From positions 434,001 to 498,000 of the forward strand of contig NZ_JAHWQX010000002.1 in the NCBI RefSeq assembly GCF_019334345.1: a stretch of 64,000 bases of DNA, given 5' to 3'. The first letter of the stretch is position 1; the number at the start of each line of letters is the position of its first letter. Below the pieces are notes generated by a model. The model worked only from the letters and a program-made list of their open reading frames with translations. It did not search any database and was not told the origin of the DNA. The position numbers and the translations under genes were made by a program. Below, one piece after another: positions 9,982 through 19,880 of the stretch. The stretch comes from Neohoeflea coraliihabitans (GTDB taxonomy: Bacteria; Pseudomonadota; Alphaproteobacteria; Rhizobiales; Rhizobiaceae).

Positions 9982-10860
9982 CTATCGGCTCGTCTGTGCG
10001 GATGACGATGCCGCAGCGGCGGCCAGCGCCCGTTCCACACATACGGCAGTCAGGTCTCGGCGATACTCGGCACTGGTGGTGGCGTCTTCCATCGGATCAA
10101 CACTTTCGGCGGCGGCGCGGCCGGCGTCCGCAAACAGCGACTGCGTCGGACGCTGTCCTTCCAGGACTGCCTCCGCGGCGGAATTGCGAGCCGCTCGGTC
10201 CTCGATTCCGCCCAGGCCCACGCGAACGTTGCGCATGAGGCCATCGTCGTCATCATAGGCTGCCAGCGCCATACCCAGCGCGAAGTCGCCGGCGCGCCGA
10301 TTGAACTCATAAAACCCTGCCCGTGCGGAGGGAGCAAGAAGAGGCAGGCGAGCTTGTGCCAGCAACTCGGTCGGTTCGCGTGTCGTCGACATGGCACCGT
10401 CGATGAATTCCCCTGCCTCGACGATCCGCTCGCCCGTCTGGCTGACAAGCACCAGTTTCGCCCCGAGAGTGGCGGCAACGAGACACCATTCCGAAGCGGG
10501 ATCGGCATGGGCGAGACTGCCACAAAACGTTCCCCGCTCGCGGATCGGATGGTGCGCGATGTGGTGTACGATGCTGGTCAGCAACCGGCCAAGGGGACCG
10601 GGCTCGACCGGATCGTAAAATCGTGCATGCCGCACCGTGGCGCCGATCGCCAGTTCTTCATTTTCGACCGAAATGTTCTGCAGTTCTTCAATGCCATTGA
10701 TATCGACCAGATCCGAGGGATAGGCCACCCGCAGCGCCATCATCGGGACGAGGCTCTGTCCACCGGCAAGGACGAGTCCGTCTTCGCCTATATCTGCAAG
10801 ATGGGCGACGGCTTCGGAGACAGTTTTCGGACTGTGAAGGACAAAGGGTGCTGGCTTCAT
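9982..10860 (-). CDS. FAD-binding subunit of molybdenum hydroxylase (CoxM type)
   Basis: 292 residues from ATG 10860. It has the FAD signatures LAGGQSLVPMMALR (about residue 33) and RGTFCGSLAHADPASE (about residue 112) and a CO-dehydrogenase flavoprotein C-terminal domain. It passes electrons from the 2Fe-2S subunit to an acceptor. It is the single FAD subunit for two adjacent large-subunit genes. Confidence 0.93.
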   Translation of the reverse strand: MKPAPFVLHSPKTVSEAVAHLADIGEDGLVLAGGQSLVPMMALRVAYPSDLVDINGIEELQNISVENEELAIGATVRHARFYDPVEPGPLGRLLTSIVHHIAHHPIRERGTFCGSLAHADPASEWCLVAATLGAKLVLVSQTGERIVEAGEFIDGAMSTTREPTELLAQARLPLLAPSARAGFYEFNRRAGDFALGMALAAYDDDDGLMRNVRVGLGGIEDRAARNSAAEAVLEGQRPTQSLFADAGRAAAESVDPMEDATTSAEYRRDLTAVCVERALAAAAASSSAQTSR

Positions 10861-10906
10861 GTATCGGTGGTCCTTTCGGCCGCGACCATGCGGCGCTGCA
10901 AGCGGG

Positions 10907-13246
10907 TCATGCGGCTCCTCCGGCCTGACGCACGGCGCGCCGCACGGTCTGCGGCGACAACGGCGCGCTGGTGATGCTGACACCGAAGGGCGCCAGTGCG
11001 TTCTCCACCGCAGAAGCGATTGCAGGCGCGGTCGGGATCACGCCCGATTCGCCGACGCCCTTGACGCCCAGCGCGTTGAGCGGGCTCGGAGATTCGGTGT
11101 GAACAATATGGATCTGCGGCATTTCTGCTGCAGAAACGAGCAGGTAATCTGCAAGAGTTGTCGTCAGTGGCTGGCCATCTTCATCAAAGACCATCTGTTC
11201 ATAAAGCGCATTGCCGATCCCGTGCGCGATGCCACCGAGTATCTGCCCATCGACCAGTTTCGGATTGACCATGCGGCCACAATCGTGGGCAAGCACGAAG
11301 TTCAGCAAGCAAACCTGCCCCGTCCTCGGATCAACCTCGACCTCAGCGACCGCAGTGCCGTTCGAATAGGTCATGTCGTCGATCACAACCTGGTCACTGG
11401 ACAGGAGGCCGGGTTGCTTGATCCCCGGGAGCTTGAACCCGGGCAATCCCAAGGCAGCACCCGCCAGGTCAGCGAATGGCAGATGGCGCCCGCGCACACC
11501 CTTCAGGGCAACCGTGTTGTCAACGATTTCCAGATCTGCTGCATCGGCTTCCAGCAGATCCGCTGCGACAGCGAGGAGCTTTTCCCGAACCGTACAGGCC
11601 GCCTGGTGGGCCGATGCGCCCGCCACCACAGTTTGCCGTGAGTTGAACCCGCCAAAGCCCAGAGAGCCCGTCGTATCCCCCGTCCTGACCGTGATGTTGG
11701 CCATGTCGCCGCCGAGCTGTTCGGCAACGATCTGAGCGAGCATCGTCTCGGTCCCCTGCCCCATTGCCGCAGCCCCGGTGGTGACAAGGATCCTCCCGGT
11801 TCTCTGCACCTCGACACTGACCGTTTCGTAAGGGCCACGCCCGGTGCCTTCGACATAGTTGGCCAGTCCGATACCGAGGTAGCGTCCTTCGGCAAGAGCG
11901 GCCTTCTGCCGGGCGGGAAACTCCTGCCACCCGGCCTTGTCGAGCGCCAGGGCCTGGGTCGCAGGATAATCGCCGCTGTCGAGCGTGATGTTGGTGCCGC
12001 CGCGCAACTTGAGCGGCTTGACACAGGGCATCTGATCCGCACGGACCAGATTGAGAGCACGGATTTCGGACCGATCCATACCGATGGTTTCCGCTGCAGC
12101 GTCGAGCATCCGTTCCATGACAAAAGCCGCCTGGGGTTGTCCCGCACCGCGCAGCGGAGCCACCGGCACCTTGTTGGTCAGGACTACCTGGACGTCGAGC
12201 TTGTATGCGTTGATGTTGTAGGGCAGCGGAACCGTTACGGCCGATCCATAGGGAATATTCAGCCCGCGTGCCGTGTAGGCACCGTGGTCGTGAATCAGCG
12301 CACCCCGCAAGCCGCGTATCCGGCCGTCGGCCTCCAGCGCCATCTCCATGTCCCAGAGCTGATCCCGCTCCTGTGCGGTTGCGACGAAATGCTCCCGCCG
12401 GTCCTCGACCCATTTCAGCGGGCGCCCGATTTTCAGCGCCGCCGCTGTCGTGGCGATCTCCTCCGGATAGGTCACCAGTTTCGGCCCGAACCCGCCGCCG
12501 AGATCGGGCGTCCTGACCTTGATCCCAAGCGGGTCCAGACCCAGCATCTGACACAGCTGCGTCTTGAGTGCCTGAGGCGTCTGTGTCGAACTCCAGACTG
12601 AGAGAACACCATCGAGATCGGGCGGCACGGCGAGCACGCCGCGGCCTTCCAATGACATGGCAGCGCCGCGATGGACGTCGAAACTGCGCCTGACGATGTG
12701 TGCCGCATCGGCAAATGCCTGGTCGACGTCGCCAAAGGAAAAGCCGAAACTGGCAAGGCAGTTGTGATCGTGGGACTGGTGAACTGTCGGGGAGTCGGGC
12801 TCCAAGGCTGCGCGACAGTCGCTCACGACGTCGAGAGGCTCGTAGTCAATGTCGAGCGCCTCCGCTGCATCCTCCGCCGCGGCGCGATTCTCGGCAATGA
12901 CCAGAGCAACAGGCTCGCCGACATGCACGACCTCGTCAATCGCCAGGACCGGTCGATCAACCTTTAGAGTGATCGCAGCGCTGGGAAGGCCGACGACGAG
13001 GCGATCATTGCGCAAGTGGGGAGCGAGATCGGCGTGGGACATCACCGCAATCACACCCGGCATTGCCAATGCGGCATCCTTGTCAATCGTCGTAAAACTC
13101 GCGTGCGCGTATGGGCTACGCGCGAAGGCGACGCTGAGACAACCGGGCGGCTGCAGATCGTCAAGATAGCGACCCTTGCCGGTCAACAAAGCTCTATCTT
13201 CCACTCTGCGTACGGATTGCCCGAATGTGGCCTTTTCATTCCTCAT
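10907..13246 (-). CDS. Molybdopterin-binding large subunit of molybdenum hydroxylase (paralogue 1)
   Basis: 779 residues, full length for this family. The N-terminal a/b hammerhead begins after RRVEDRALLTGKGRYLDD, and Mo-cofactor loops are present, including LGGGFGPK, LRGAGQPQ and MGQGTETM. The catalytic Glu sits in KGVGESG near the C-terminus. The active-site loop LRGAGQPQ lacks the AYRCSFR motif of true CO dehydrogenase, so CO is not the substrate. ATG 13246 overlaps the stop of paralogue 2 by 4 bp. Confidence 0.92.
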   Translation of the reverse strand: MRNEKATFGQSVRRVEDRALLTGKGRYLDDLQPPGCLSVAFARSPYAHASFTTIDKDAALAMPGVIAVMSHADLAPHLRNDRLVVGLPSAAITLKVDRPVLAIDEVVHVGEPVALVIAENRAAAEDAAEALDIDYEPLDVVSDCRAALEPDSPTVHQSHDHNCLASFGFSFGDVDQAFADAAHIVRRSFDVHRGAAMSLEGRGVLAVPPDLDGVLSVWSSTQTPQALKTQLCQMLGLDPLGIKVRTPDLGGGFGPKLVTYPEEIATTAAALKIGRPLKWVEDRREHFVATAQERDQLWDMEMALEADGRIRGLRGALIHDHGAYTARGLNIPYGSAVTVPLPYNINAYKLDVQVVLTNKVPVAPLRGAGQPQAAFVMERMLDAAAETIGMDRSEIRALNLVRADQMPCVKPLKLRGGTNITLDSGDYPATQALALDKAGWQEFPARQKAALAEGRYLGIGLANYVEGTGRGPYETVSVEVQRTGRILVTTGAAAMGQGTETMLAQIVAEQLGGDMANITVRTGDTTGSLGFGGFNSRQTVVAGASAHQAACTVREKLLAVAADLLEADAADLEIVDNTVALKGVRGRHLPFADLAGAALGLPGFKLPGIKQPGLLSSDQVVIDDMTYSNGTAVAEVEVDPRTGQVCLLNFVLAHDCGRMVNPKLVDGQILGGIAHGIGNALYEQMVFDEDGQPLTTTLADYLLVSAAEMPQIHIVHTESPSPLNALGVKGVGESGVIPTAPAIASAVENALAPFGVSITSAPLSPQTVRRAVRQAGGAA

Positions 13247-15603
13247 GGCGCACCCTGCCCGGAAAGCGAACCAAGCGCTTCATCGTATTGCTGCATGCGC
13301 CGCCGCAGATATTGCGGGGTGACAGGCAGACGATCGACCAGACCCGGTCGTTGCAGCGCGTCGTCAACCGCTGATGCAATCGCTGCACCGGCGGCGGTTA
13401 CACCCCCCTCGCCCGCTCCCTTGATGCCCAGGGGATTGAGGGGGGAAGGCGCATCTTCCAGGATGAGGACGTCGACCGGCGGCATCTCGGTGGCGCCGAC
13501 CATCATGTAGTCGGCAAGCGTGACGGAAAGCGGCTGCCCGGACTGGTCGTAGAGGAATTCTTCAAAGAGCGCACCGCCAAGCCCTTGCGCCAGTCCACCC
13601 ACGATCTGTCCCTCAATCATCGCCGGGTTGATGGCGCGTCCGACATCGTAAGTGATGGCGTACCGCTCGACAGCCACATGTCCCGTCGCCTGATCAATTC
13701 GCACCTGCGCGATATGCGCGCCGTAAGGGTAATTCATGTGCTTGTTGTGGAACCATGCCGATGCCGAGAGACCGGGTTCACGATCTCCCCTCGCGGGTGA
13801 TGCGGGATGTAGCTGGCGGGCAAGATCGGCAAGCGTGACGGAAGGGCCTTCCTTGCCATCCTGAACCACCCCGCCGACGATTTCGAGCTGATTTACGTGC
13901 CGCTGCAGGAGTTCGGCCGCGAACTCGAGCGCCTTCGTCCTGACAATCTCGCTGGCACGCCGTGTCGCCTCGCCGGTCATCACACTGACACGCGAGGCGT
14001 GCGCACCGAAGCCGAATGCGATGCGATTGGTGTCGCCGTGCAGCACGCGAACGCGGCGATAGTCAACGCCCAAGGTCTCTGCGCAGATCTGGGCAATGGC
14101 CGTTTCCATTCCTTGTCCCAGCGACGCTGCTCCGGTGACGACGGTGACGCTGCCATCGGCTTCAACACGCATCTCCACGAGTTCCGACGGCCCGAGCCCG
14201 CTCTTTTCGACGAAGAGGCCGAAGCCAACGCCAACGCTTTCGCCTTGCGCGCGACGCCGTTCCGCCTCGCGCCGCAGTTCGTCCCAGCCCGAAAATGCCA
14301 GCGACTTTTCGATCAGGCCTGCATAGTCACCGGAATCGAGCACGACATCGGTCTCAAGCGCGGAGAGGTTCCGCTCATAGGGCATTTCCGACGAGGCGAT
14401 CAGATTGACCCGGCGCACTTCCATCGGATCAAGCGACAGCCTAACGGCGATCGCCTCGACAAGCCGCTCGCGCACGAAAGTGCCTTCAAAGCGACCGGGG
14501 GCACGATAGGTGGCGGCGGGCGTCTTGTTGGTCAGCCGGTAGTGCGCTTTCGCGCGATAGGCCGGTACGCGATACGGCCCGAGAAGCAATCCGATCGTCA
14601 TATCGGCGACACGCGCGCCGTGGGTGCGCACATAGGCGCCCTGATCGTGGAACAGCGTCTCGTCCAATGCCGCAATGCGACCCTTCTGATCGACCGCGGC
14701 ATGGATGCGATGGGTCTGTTCGCGCGAATGGTTGGTCGCCATCAGATGCTCGCGGCGATCTTCGATCCACTTGACCGGCCGCTTGAGCACGAGGGCGGCA
14801 TGGCAAAGGATGAGATCTTCGGGATACAGTTCGCCGCGCACCCCGAAACCGCCGCCAACGCTGTTTTCGTAAAGTTCGATCGAAGCCGGGCTCAGCTTGA
14901 AGAGATCCGCCAACTGGTCGCGGTTCCAGTGGGGTCGCTTGGCCGCCCCATGCAGCTCAAGCACGTCGCGCGCCGTGTCATATCGGGCAAGGAGGCCGCG
15001 CGTTTCCATCGGCACGGCAGAATGGCGCCCGGTTTTCAGTTCCAGTTCCACCACGGCAAAGGCAGTGCTGAAAGCCTCATCGACGTCGCCATATCCCTTC
15101 TCGATCACGGTGGGCTCGCAAGACAGGGACGGGGCAAAGGACGCGGGCTCGCATGCGGCGTCAAGGTAAGGTTCATGCTCGTCGATGTCGATCATCACGA
15201 GATCGGCAGCATCCTCAGCAATGTAGGGATCCTCGGCGATCACGACCGCCACCGGTTCCCCGACATAGCGAACCATTCCGCGCGCGACAGCCGGCTGACA
15301 ATAGGGGGTCAGTCCCTTGATCGCCGTGGCTCGGAACGGGATCGGAGGCAAATGCTGAAGATCATCGCCAGCCCAGACGGCTACCACGCCAGGAAGTGCC
15401 TGCGCCGCCTGCGTATCGACCTCGACAATCGCACCGTGTGCGACGGGCGAGCGTACGATCCGCGCGTGAAGCTGGCCGGGAAAATTCAGATCTCCCACGA
15501 ACCGGGCCCGTCCAGCGAGCAGCGGCGGATCCTCAAGGCGCTTGACCGAACGACCGATGAAGCGATTGGCCTCGGGTGGCTGGCGCAGATCATGATCACC
15601 CAA
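13243..15603 (-). CDS. Molybdopterin-binding large subunit of molybdenum hydroxylase (paralogue 2)
   Basis: 786 residues if started at TTG 15603, which has AAGGAA 7 bp upstream and overlaps the permease stop by 8 bp; the frame is open to 15666. Domains match paralogue 1: hammerhead, GGGFGVR, YRAPGRFE, LGQGMETA and the catalytic Glu in KGAGEGG. The loop YRAPGRFE again differs from CO dehydrogenase. Two complete large subunits with one medium and one small subunit suggest either two enzymes of different specificity sharing partners or a hetero-oligomer. Confidence 0.9.
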   Translation of the reverse strand: MGDHDLRQPPEANRFIGRSVKRLEDPPLLAGRARFVGDLNFPGQLHARIVRSPVAHGAIVEVDTQAAQALPGVVAVWAGDDLQHLPPIPFRATAIKGLTPYCQPAVARGMVRYVGEPVAVVIAEDPYIAEDAADLVMIDIDEHEPYLDAACEPASFAPSLSCEPTVIEKGYGDVDEAFSTAFAVVELELKTGRHSAVPMETRGLLARYDTARDVLELHGAAKRPHWNRDQLADLFKLSPASIELYENSVGGGFGVRGELYPEDLILCHAALVLKRPVKWIEDRREHLMATNHSREQTHRIHAAVDQKGRIAALDETLFHDQGAYVRTHGARVADMTIGLLLGPYRVPAYRAKAHYRLTNKTPAATYRAPGRFEGTFVRERLVEAIAVRLSLDPMEVRRVNLIASSEMPYERNLSALETDVVLDSGDYAGLIEKSLAFSGWDELRREAERRRAQGESVGVGFGLFVEKSGLGPSELVEMRVEADGSVTVVTGAASLGQGMETAIAQICAETLGVDYRRVRVLHGDTNRIAFGFGAHASRVSVMTGEATRRASEIVRTKALEFAAELLQRHVNQLEIVGGVVQDGKEGPSVTLADLARQLHPASPARGDREPGLSASAWFHNKHMNYPYGAHIAQVRIDQATGHVAVERYAITYDVGRAINPAMIEGQIVGGLAQGLGGALFEEFLYDQSGQPLSVTLADYMMVGATEMPPVDVLILEDAPSPLNPLGIKGAGEGGVTAAGAAIASAVDDALQRPGLVDRLPVTPQYLRRRMQQYDEALGSLSGQGAP

Positions 15604-17527
15604 GATGACGTTCCTTCTCGGCCACGACCAACCGCGTCTGATGGTTCCGGTAGGCAAGTCCCGCACCGATCAACGTAATGATCAAGCCCACAAGAACGAT
15701 CTCGAACCTTGGTGCCAGGAGCGCCAGCGCGCCGCAACCGAGAGTGAGCCTGCTTGCCATGCTGATACGCTGGCGGATGAACCCTTCAACAGACATCGAA
15801 ATCGCGACCACCGCTGCTGCCGTGGAAACCACGTCAATCAGGATGTTGGGTACGGTATCAAGAAGCAGGATACCGGGCGCGAACATGAAGGCAAAGGGCA
15901 AGAGAAATGCGGCAACGGCAAGCCTGCAGGCCGTGACGGCGATCATGAAAGGGTTTGCGTCGGCAATTGCCGAAGCCGCATAAGCCGCCACCGCGACGGG
16001 GGGAGTCATTGCCGAGAGAACCGCGAAGTACAGGAGAAAGAGATGCGACTGCATCAACGAGAAACCAAATTCACCCGTCAGGGTGGGCCCCAGAAGAGCC
16101 GCGGCAAGCGCGTAGGCGGCGGGGGTTGGCATGCCCATGCCGAGCAGGATTGTCATCGCCGCCGCAATGATCAGCGTCACCAGGGAATTGCTGCCGGCAA
16201 TGAGGATCAGAAGCTCCGAGACCTTTCCAGCGAGCCCTGTCATGGTGATGCCGCCGATGACCAGGCCTGCTGCCGCACAGGCGCCAGTCACCGCCACCAT
16301 GTTGAATGAGGTTTGCGAGATGCCGTCGTAGAGCGCGCGGAGAGAGAAGGTCGACCATTTGAGAAGCCAGACCGCCAGCAATGCGACAAGTCCAAACAGC
16401 GCGACATAGGTCGGCGTGTAGTGCTGCGCGAGCGCGACGGTGAGCGCAACAAGGGGAAAGAGAAACAGCCACCCGCCCTTTATGGCCTGGGTAAAGCGCG
16501 GCAATTCACTCTCGCTCAAACCGAGAAGGCCGAGTTTTCGCGAGCGGAAATCGACCTGAAGAAATACGCAGACGTAATACAGCACCGCCGGAATGATGCT
16601 GGCGACGACGATGCTGGTGTAAGGGATGCCCGTGAACTCTGCCATGATAAACACCGCGGCGCCCATGACCGGCGGCATGATGCTGCCGCCTGTGGACGCA
16701 GCAACTTCGACGCCGCCCGCAAGCGTCGGCGAATAGCCCAGCCGCTTCATTACCGGGATCGTCACGGAACCGGTCGTCACCACATCGGCTGTGGGACTGC
16801 CCGAGACCATTCCGAACAACCCCGATGAGCAGACTGCGACCTTGGCGGGTCCACCGGGGCGGCGGCCGGTCAAGGACGCAGCCAGATCGAAAAAGAACTG
16901 CCCACCGCCAGCGCGCTCAAGGAGCGTGCCGAACATGACGAAAAGAAACGCATAGGTCGCCGTCACCTGGACCGGGACACCAAATATCCCGTCGGTGGTG
17001 AAAACGCTGATGTCGAGCAGATGAGCCAAACTGATATAGCCATGACGCAGCGGACCATCGAAATGGTGCCCCCACAGATTGTAGGCCATGATCACCAGGA
17101 CAATCGACGTCAGCCCCAAGCCGACCGTGCGCCGCGCCGCTTCCAGCGCCAGGAGCAGCAGCGCATAGCCAAAGAACCAGTAGGAGAGCGGGAGCGGATC
17201 GAAAAGCGTGATGCGCTGCGCCACTTCATCCATTTCCACGGTGAAAAAGACGAGGCAGGCCAGACTCAGCGCCGACAGCGCGTAATCCGGAATGGACGGA
17301 CGCAGCGGATCGGAATCCTCAGACGCCCCGACCAGCAGGAACAGCATGGTGAGCATCAATGTCAGGAAAATGATGGTGCGCGCCAGAACATCCCATGTCG
17401 AAAGCGTCGCGGCGTAGACCGTGTATACCGCCGTGGCGAAGGCAAACATTCTCAATATGGAGCCGAAACGCCCATCGAGCTTGCGGCGTACGCCTGTCGT
17501 AATGGCATGTCTGGCAATATTCTTCAT
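15596..17527 (-). CDS. Fused TRAP transporter permease (TAXI-type, DctQ-DctM fusion)
   Basis: 643 residues from ATG 17527. About the first 180 residues contain a four-helix DctQ-like part and the rest a 12-helix DctM-like part with SGLFGMVSGSPTADVVTTG and GGSIMPPVMGAAVF, typical of TAXI-TRAP fused permeases. It uses an ion gradient to import the ligand caught by the upstream binding protein. It follows that gene after about 100 bp containing a strong hairpin and precedes the large-subunit gene. Confidence 0.92.
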   Translation of the reverse strand: MKNIARHAITTGVRRKLDGRFGSILRMFAFATAVYTVYAATLSTWDVLARTIIFLTLMLTMLFLLVGASEDSDPLRPSIPDYALSALSLACLVFFTVEMDEVAQRITLFDPLPLSYWFFGYALLLLALEAARRTVGLGLTSIVLVIMAYNLWGHHFDGPLRHGYISLAHLLDISVFTTDGIFGVPVQVTATYAFLFVMFGTLLERAGGGQFFFDLAASLTGRRPGGPAKVAVCSSGLFGMVSGSPTADVVTTGSVTIPVMKRLGYSPTLAGGVEVAASTGGSIMPPVMGAAVFIMAEFTGIPYTSIVVASIIPAVLYYVCVFLQVDFRSRKLGLLGLSESELPRFTQAIKGGWLFLFPLVALTVALAQHYTPTYVALFGLVALLAVWLLKWSTFSLRALYDGISQTSFNMVAVTGACAAAGLVIGGITMTGLAGKVSELLILIAGSNSLVTLIIAAAMTILLGMGMPTPAAYALAAALLGPTLTGEFGFSLMQSHLFLLYFAVLSAMTPPVAVAAYAASAIADANPFMIAVTACRLAVAAFLLPFAFMFAPGILLLDTVPNILIDVVSTAAAVVAISMSVEGFIRQRISMASRLTLGCGALALLAPRFEIVLVGLIITLIGAGLAYRNHQTRLVVAEKERHLG

Positions 17528-17568
17528 GGAACTTGGATTCCAGCAGCGGATGATCGGACATGGGAGGA

Positions 17569-17606
17569 TCCGCGTTCCCGCAGCCATGCGCGGCCGGGAA
17601 CGCGGA
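17569..17606 (-). promoter_or_regulatory. Strong intercistronic hairpin between TAXI binding protein and permease genes
   Basis: Twelve perfect complementary base pairs (17569-17580 with 17595-17606) around a 14-nt loop, with no U-tract. It probably stabilises the 3' end of the binding-protein message or attenuates the permease. The second TRAP operon has a similar hairpin at 27709-27735. Confidence 0.7.
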
Positions 17607-17629
17607 ACGCTCAAGCGTCAGGACGACGC

Positions 17630-18613
17630 TTACATCAGACCGGCTTCCTTGTAGGCCCGCACGGCTCCGGGATGGAACGGCACGGCGTCCTGCTCTTTCA
17701 TGCCTTCCGGCTTGAAGCGTTTCATCGCATCCGAAACGGCTGCCATACGATCCGGGTTCTCGATCATCGACTTGGTGATGCCATAGACGAGTTCCTCGTC
17801 CACGTCGGCCCGGGTGAACAGAATGATGCTGGTGGTGACGGTCTTGACCTCGTTGTCGCCCCAAGGGTTGGCGTCGGCCGAAATCGTCCAGGGTTGCAGA
17901 CCGTATTTCTCGATGACCGCCTCGGCGGCATCGTCGGGAACCCCGATCAGCTTGAGGTCTACCGCCTCGCCCATCTGTGTCAACGAGCGATGCCCCTCAA
18001 ACAGGGTGTTGGCCAGCATATCGACGCGACCATCCTGCATCAGGCTGGACTGTTCTCCCGATGCCTGAAACTGGACCGAACCTCCCCACTCGCTGATGTC
18101 GTCGAGCGAAACCCCGACTGCTTCAAGAGTGCTCTCGGTAATCGCCGAGGTGAGAAGCCCACGGCGGTTGAAAACCAATCGCATGGGAGGCTTGGCTTCG
18201 GCCAGGTCCGCCAGCGTCTCGATGCCGTGCTCCTCTGCAAAATCGGCGCGCGCGATCCACCAGACGGGAGCCCAATCATAAAGAACCGCGATGGCCGTCA
18301 GGCCTTCAACGGGCGCCTTAAACGGCTCGACGCCCTTGCTTGCAAAGACCAAATCGCCGTCATTCGCCATACCGAAAGCGCAACTGCCGGCGACCACCTG
18401 AGGCACGTTGGCAAGGCCGCCGCTCGAGGTCTGGTAAGTAATCGTCGAGCCGGGATACTGTGCCTTCACCGCGGCATCGAGCCCAGCTCCGACCAGTGAC
18501 CACAGTCCTCCGGGACTGGCGCCACAAATGGATTCGTTGATTGTCTGTGCCTGCGCAGCCGAGGCCAGCGCACAGGACACGCCAACAATCGCTGCTACTG
18601 CAATATGCTTCAT
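17630..18613 (-). CDS. TAXI-family TRAP transporter solute-binding protein
   Basis: 327 residues from ATG 18613 with AAGGGG upstream. A signal peptide (MKHIAVAAIVGVSCALASA, likely cut after AQA near residue 22) precedes a periplasmic binding domain of the NMT1/TAXI kind (ICGASPGGLWSLVGAG, then FGMANDGD). It is the first gene of the nine-gene operon, so its ligand is probably the substrate of the Mo-hydroxylase pathway or a close precursor. Confidence 0.9.
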   Translation of the reverse strand: MKHIAVAAIVGVSCALASAAQAQTINESICGASPGGLWSLVGAGLDAAVKAQYPGSTITYQTSSGGLANVPQVVAGSCAFGMANDGDLVFASKGVEPFKAPVEGLTAIAVLYDWAPVWWIARADFAEEHGIETLADLAEAKPPMRLVFNRRGLLTSAITESTLEAVGVSLDDISEWGGSVQFQASGEQSSLMQDGRVDMLANTLFEGHRSLTQMGEAVDLKLIGVPDDAAEAVIEKYGLQPWTISADANPWGDNEVKTVTTSIILFTRADVDEELVYGITKSMIENPDRMAAVSDAMKRFKPEGMKEQDAVPFHPGAVRAYKEAGLM

Positions 18614-18751
18614 CTCGTTCCCCTTTTGGATGGACAAAAACCACCGATCTTCGCGCCGGATACGGGCCTCAGCGGGCTGCCAGCAGCTTCGCGGAAAGCC
18701 GATCCGATCCACGCATGAGAACAGAAAACGAGCGGCCGGGCAAGCAAATTC

Positions 18752-18761
18752 CCAAAATTGG
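18752..18761. promoter_or_regulatory. Candidate regulator site (CCAA-AA-TTGG) upstream of TAXI gene
   Basis: CCAA/TTGG half sites about 140 bp upstream of the TAXI start. Similar elements occur at 19831-19840 and 19870-19880 upstream of the ligase operon, which fits binding by the HTH regulator encoded between the two operons. Predicted by repetition only. Confidence 0.3.
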
Positions 18762-18845
18762 TACAAAGTCCGTTTTAACAACATTCCTGGGGATTCGGAG
18801 ATTATTCAGCCCTTCACACGCTCCAGGCTCCGCAGTCTCAGGGCA

Positions 18846-19733
18846 TCACGCTCCATCAACCGATGCGACCAGCTGGCGCAGGTAGTCAGCCGCCTCCCGG
18901 CCTTTCAAAGCGTGGGCCCACATGTCCTCGACCACCCGCTCGTGCAATGCGACCGCTTCTGCATTTTCGGTGATCATTGCGACGCCGAGCCGGATGTTGG
19001 GCTGCTCGCCCAAGCGAAAGGGACTGATGGACAGAGTTTTCTGGTCTCCCGTCCGGAAAATCTGAAAGCCCGTATGCGGCAGCGTTCCTGTCACAATGCC
19101 GATTTGTATGCCGATCGGTTCGGCTTCGATGAGTTCGACAAAATGCATTATTTCCGCGCGGGCCCGCTCCCGCCGCTCGCGAATGTGGTCATTGGACACA
19201 AAAGGCCGCCCGACAAAGCCCGAGCGCAGCAATCGCTCGATATCCAGCGCCGACATCAGATTGACCACGGCGGGTCGTCGCTGATCGTACGTTCTTTTTC
19301 TTTCCTTCAGGACATCAATGATCCGCTCAACGTCCTGGACGAGGCGATCCTGCTGTCCATTCGCGTCAGAAATGCTTTCCTTCAACAATTCTTCCAGGGA
19401 GGCGCGAAAGGCATCGGAGGCGAGAAGAAACGAAATCGGCCCGGCCAGGACAATCAATCGGTCGGCCACCTCTTCAATCTGCCGCAGACGCTCAAAATAG
19501 GTGACCGCCGACGAAATATACTCGATCTCGACCCCGAGCAGCGTAGCGAGTGAAACACCGAGAAGATCGGCAAGACTGGCCAGCGTTTCGATTTTGACCA
19601 CTTCGCCCTTTTCAAATCTGTAAACCGCTGTGCGAGAAATCCCGACGCGCTTGGCAATCTCATCAGCGCTCATGCCAGATCCGAGGCGAAAGGCCCTTAA
19701 TCGCCTGCCAATTTCGTCATATCGAATCGTCAT
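18846..19733 (-). CDS. XRE-type HTH transcriptional regulator with a long effector domain
   Basis: 295 residues from ATG 19733. The N-terminal Cro/C1 HTH (IGRRLRAFRLGSGMSADE through RVGISRTAVYRFEKGE, about residues 6-60) is followed by a helical region and a roughly 200-residue C-terminal domain I do not recognise, perhaps a ligand sensor. It lies between two divergent catabolic operons and probably controls both. Its promoter region of about 230 bp is shared with the ligase operon and holds CCAAA-T-TTTGG and related elements. Confidence 0.85.
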   Translation of the reverse strand: MTIRYDEIGRRLRAFRLGSGMSADEIAKRVGISRTAVYRFEKGEVVKIETLASLADLLGVSLATLLGVEIEYISSAVTYFERLRQIEEVADRLIVLAGPISFLLASDAFRASLEELLKESISDANGQQDRLVQDVERIIDVLKERKRTYDQRRPAVVNLMSALDIERLLRSGFVGRPFVSNDHIRERRERARAEIMHFVELIEAEPIGIQIGIVTGTLPHTGFQIFRTGDQKTLSISPFRLGEQPNIRLGVAMITENAEAVALHERVVEDMWAHALKGREAADYLRQLVASVDGA

Positions 19734-19830
19734 TGCGCACGTAGCCCCGCTCCAACTTCTCACTCCGTCGTAATTAGCATCTCTAGACGTTGCAGGCGCG
19801 GCGAGAAAGCCCCGCCAGCCCTCCAGCATT

Positions 19831-19840
19831 CCGAAATTGG
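19831..19840. promoter_or_regulatory. Candidate regulator site (CCGAAATTGG)
   Basis: Resembles the CCAAAATTGG element upstream of the TAXI gene and lies between the HTH regulator and the ligase gene. Weak evidence on its own. Confidence 0.25.
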
Positions 19841-19869
19841 ACGAACACCATCCGCACAAGCACAAAATA

Positions 19870-19880
19870 CCAAATTTTGG
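19870..19880. promoter_or_regulatory. Palindrome CCAAA-T-TTTGG upstream of ligase operon
   Basis: Perfect 11-bp dyad in the 234-bp divergent region. A further CCAAAAT half site (reverse strand) follows near 19901-19910. Best of the three similar elements as a possible operator for the HTH regulator. Confidence 0.4.

Noticed and set aside
10907..15603. CO dehydrogenase (aerobic carboxydotrophy)
   Set aside because: Neither large subunit has the AYRCSFR active-site loop; the gene context points to heterocycle or aromatic oxidation.
13897..15678. 593-codon plus-strand ORF
   Set aside because: Exact antisense of the Mo-hydroxylase large subunit, no family motifs.
17021..18499. 492-codon plus-strand ORF
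   Set aside because: Antisense of the TAXI binding protein and permease genes.
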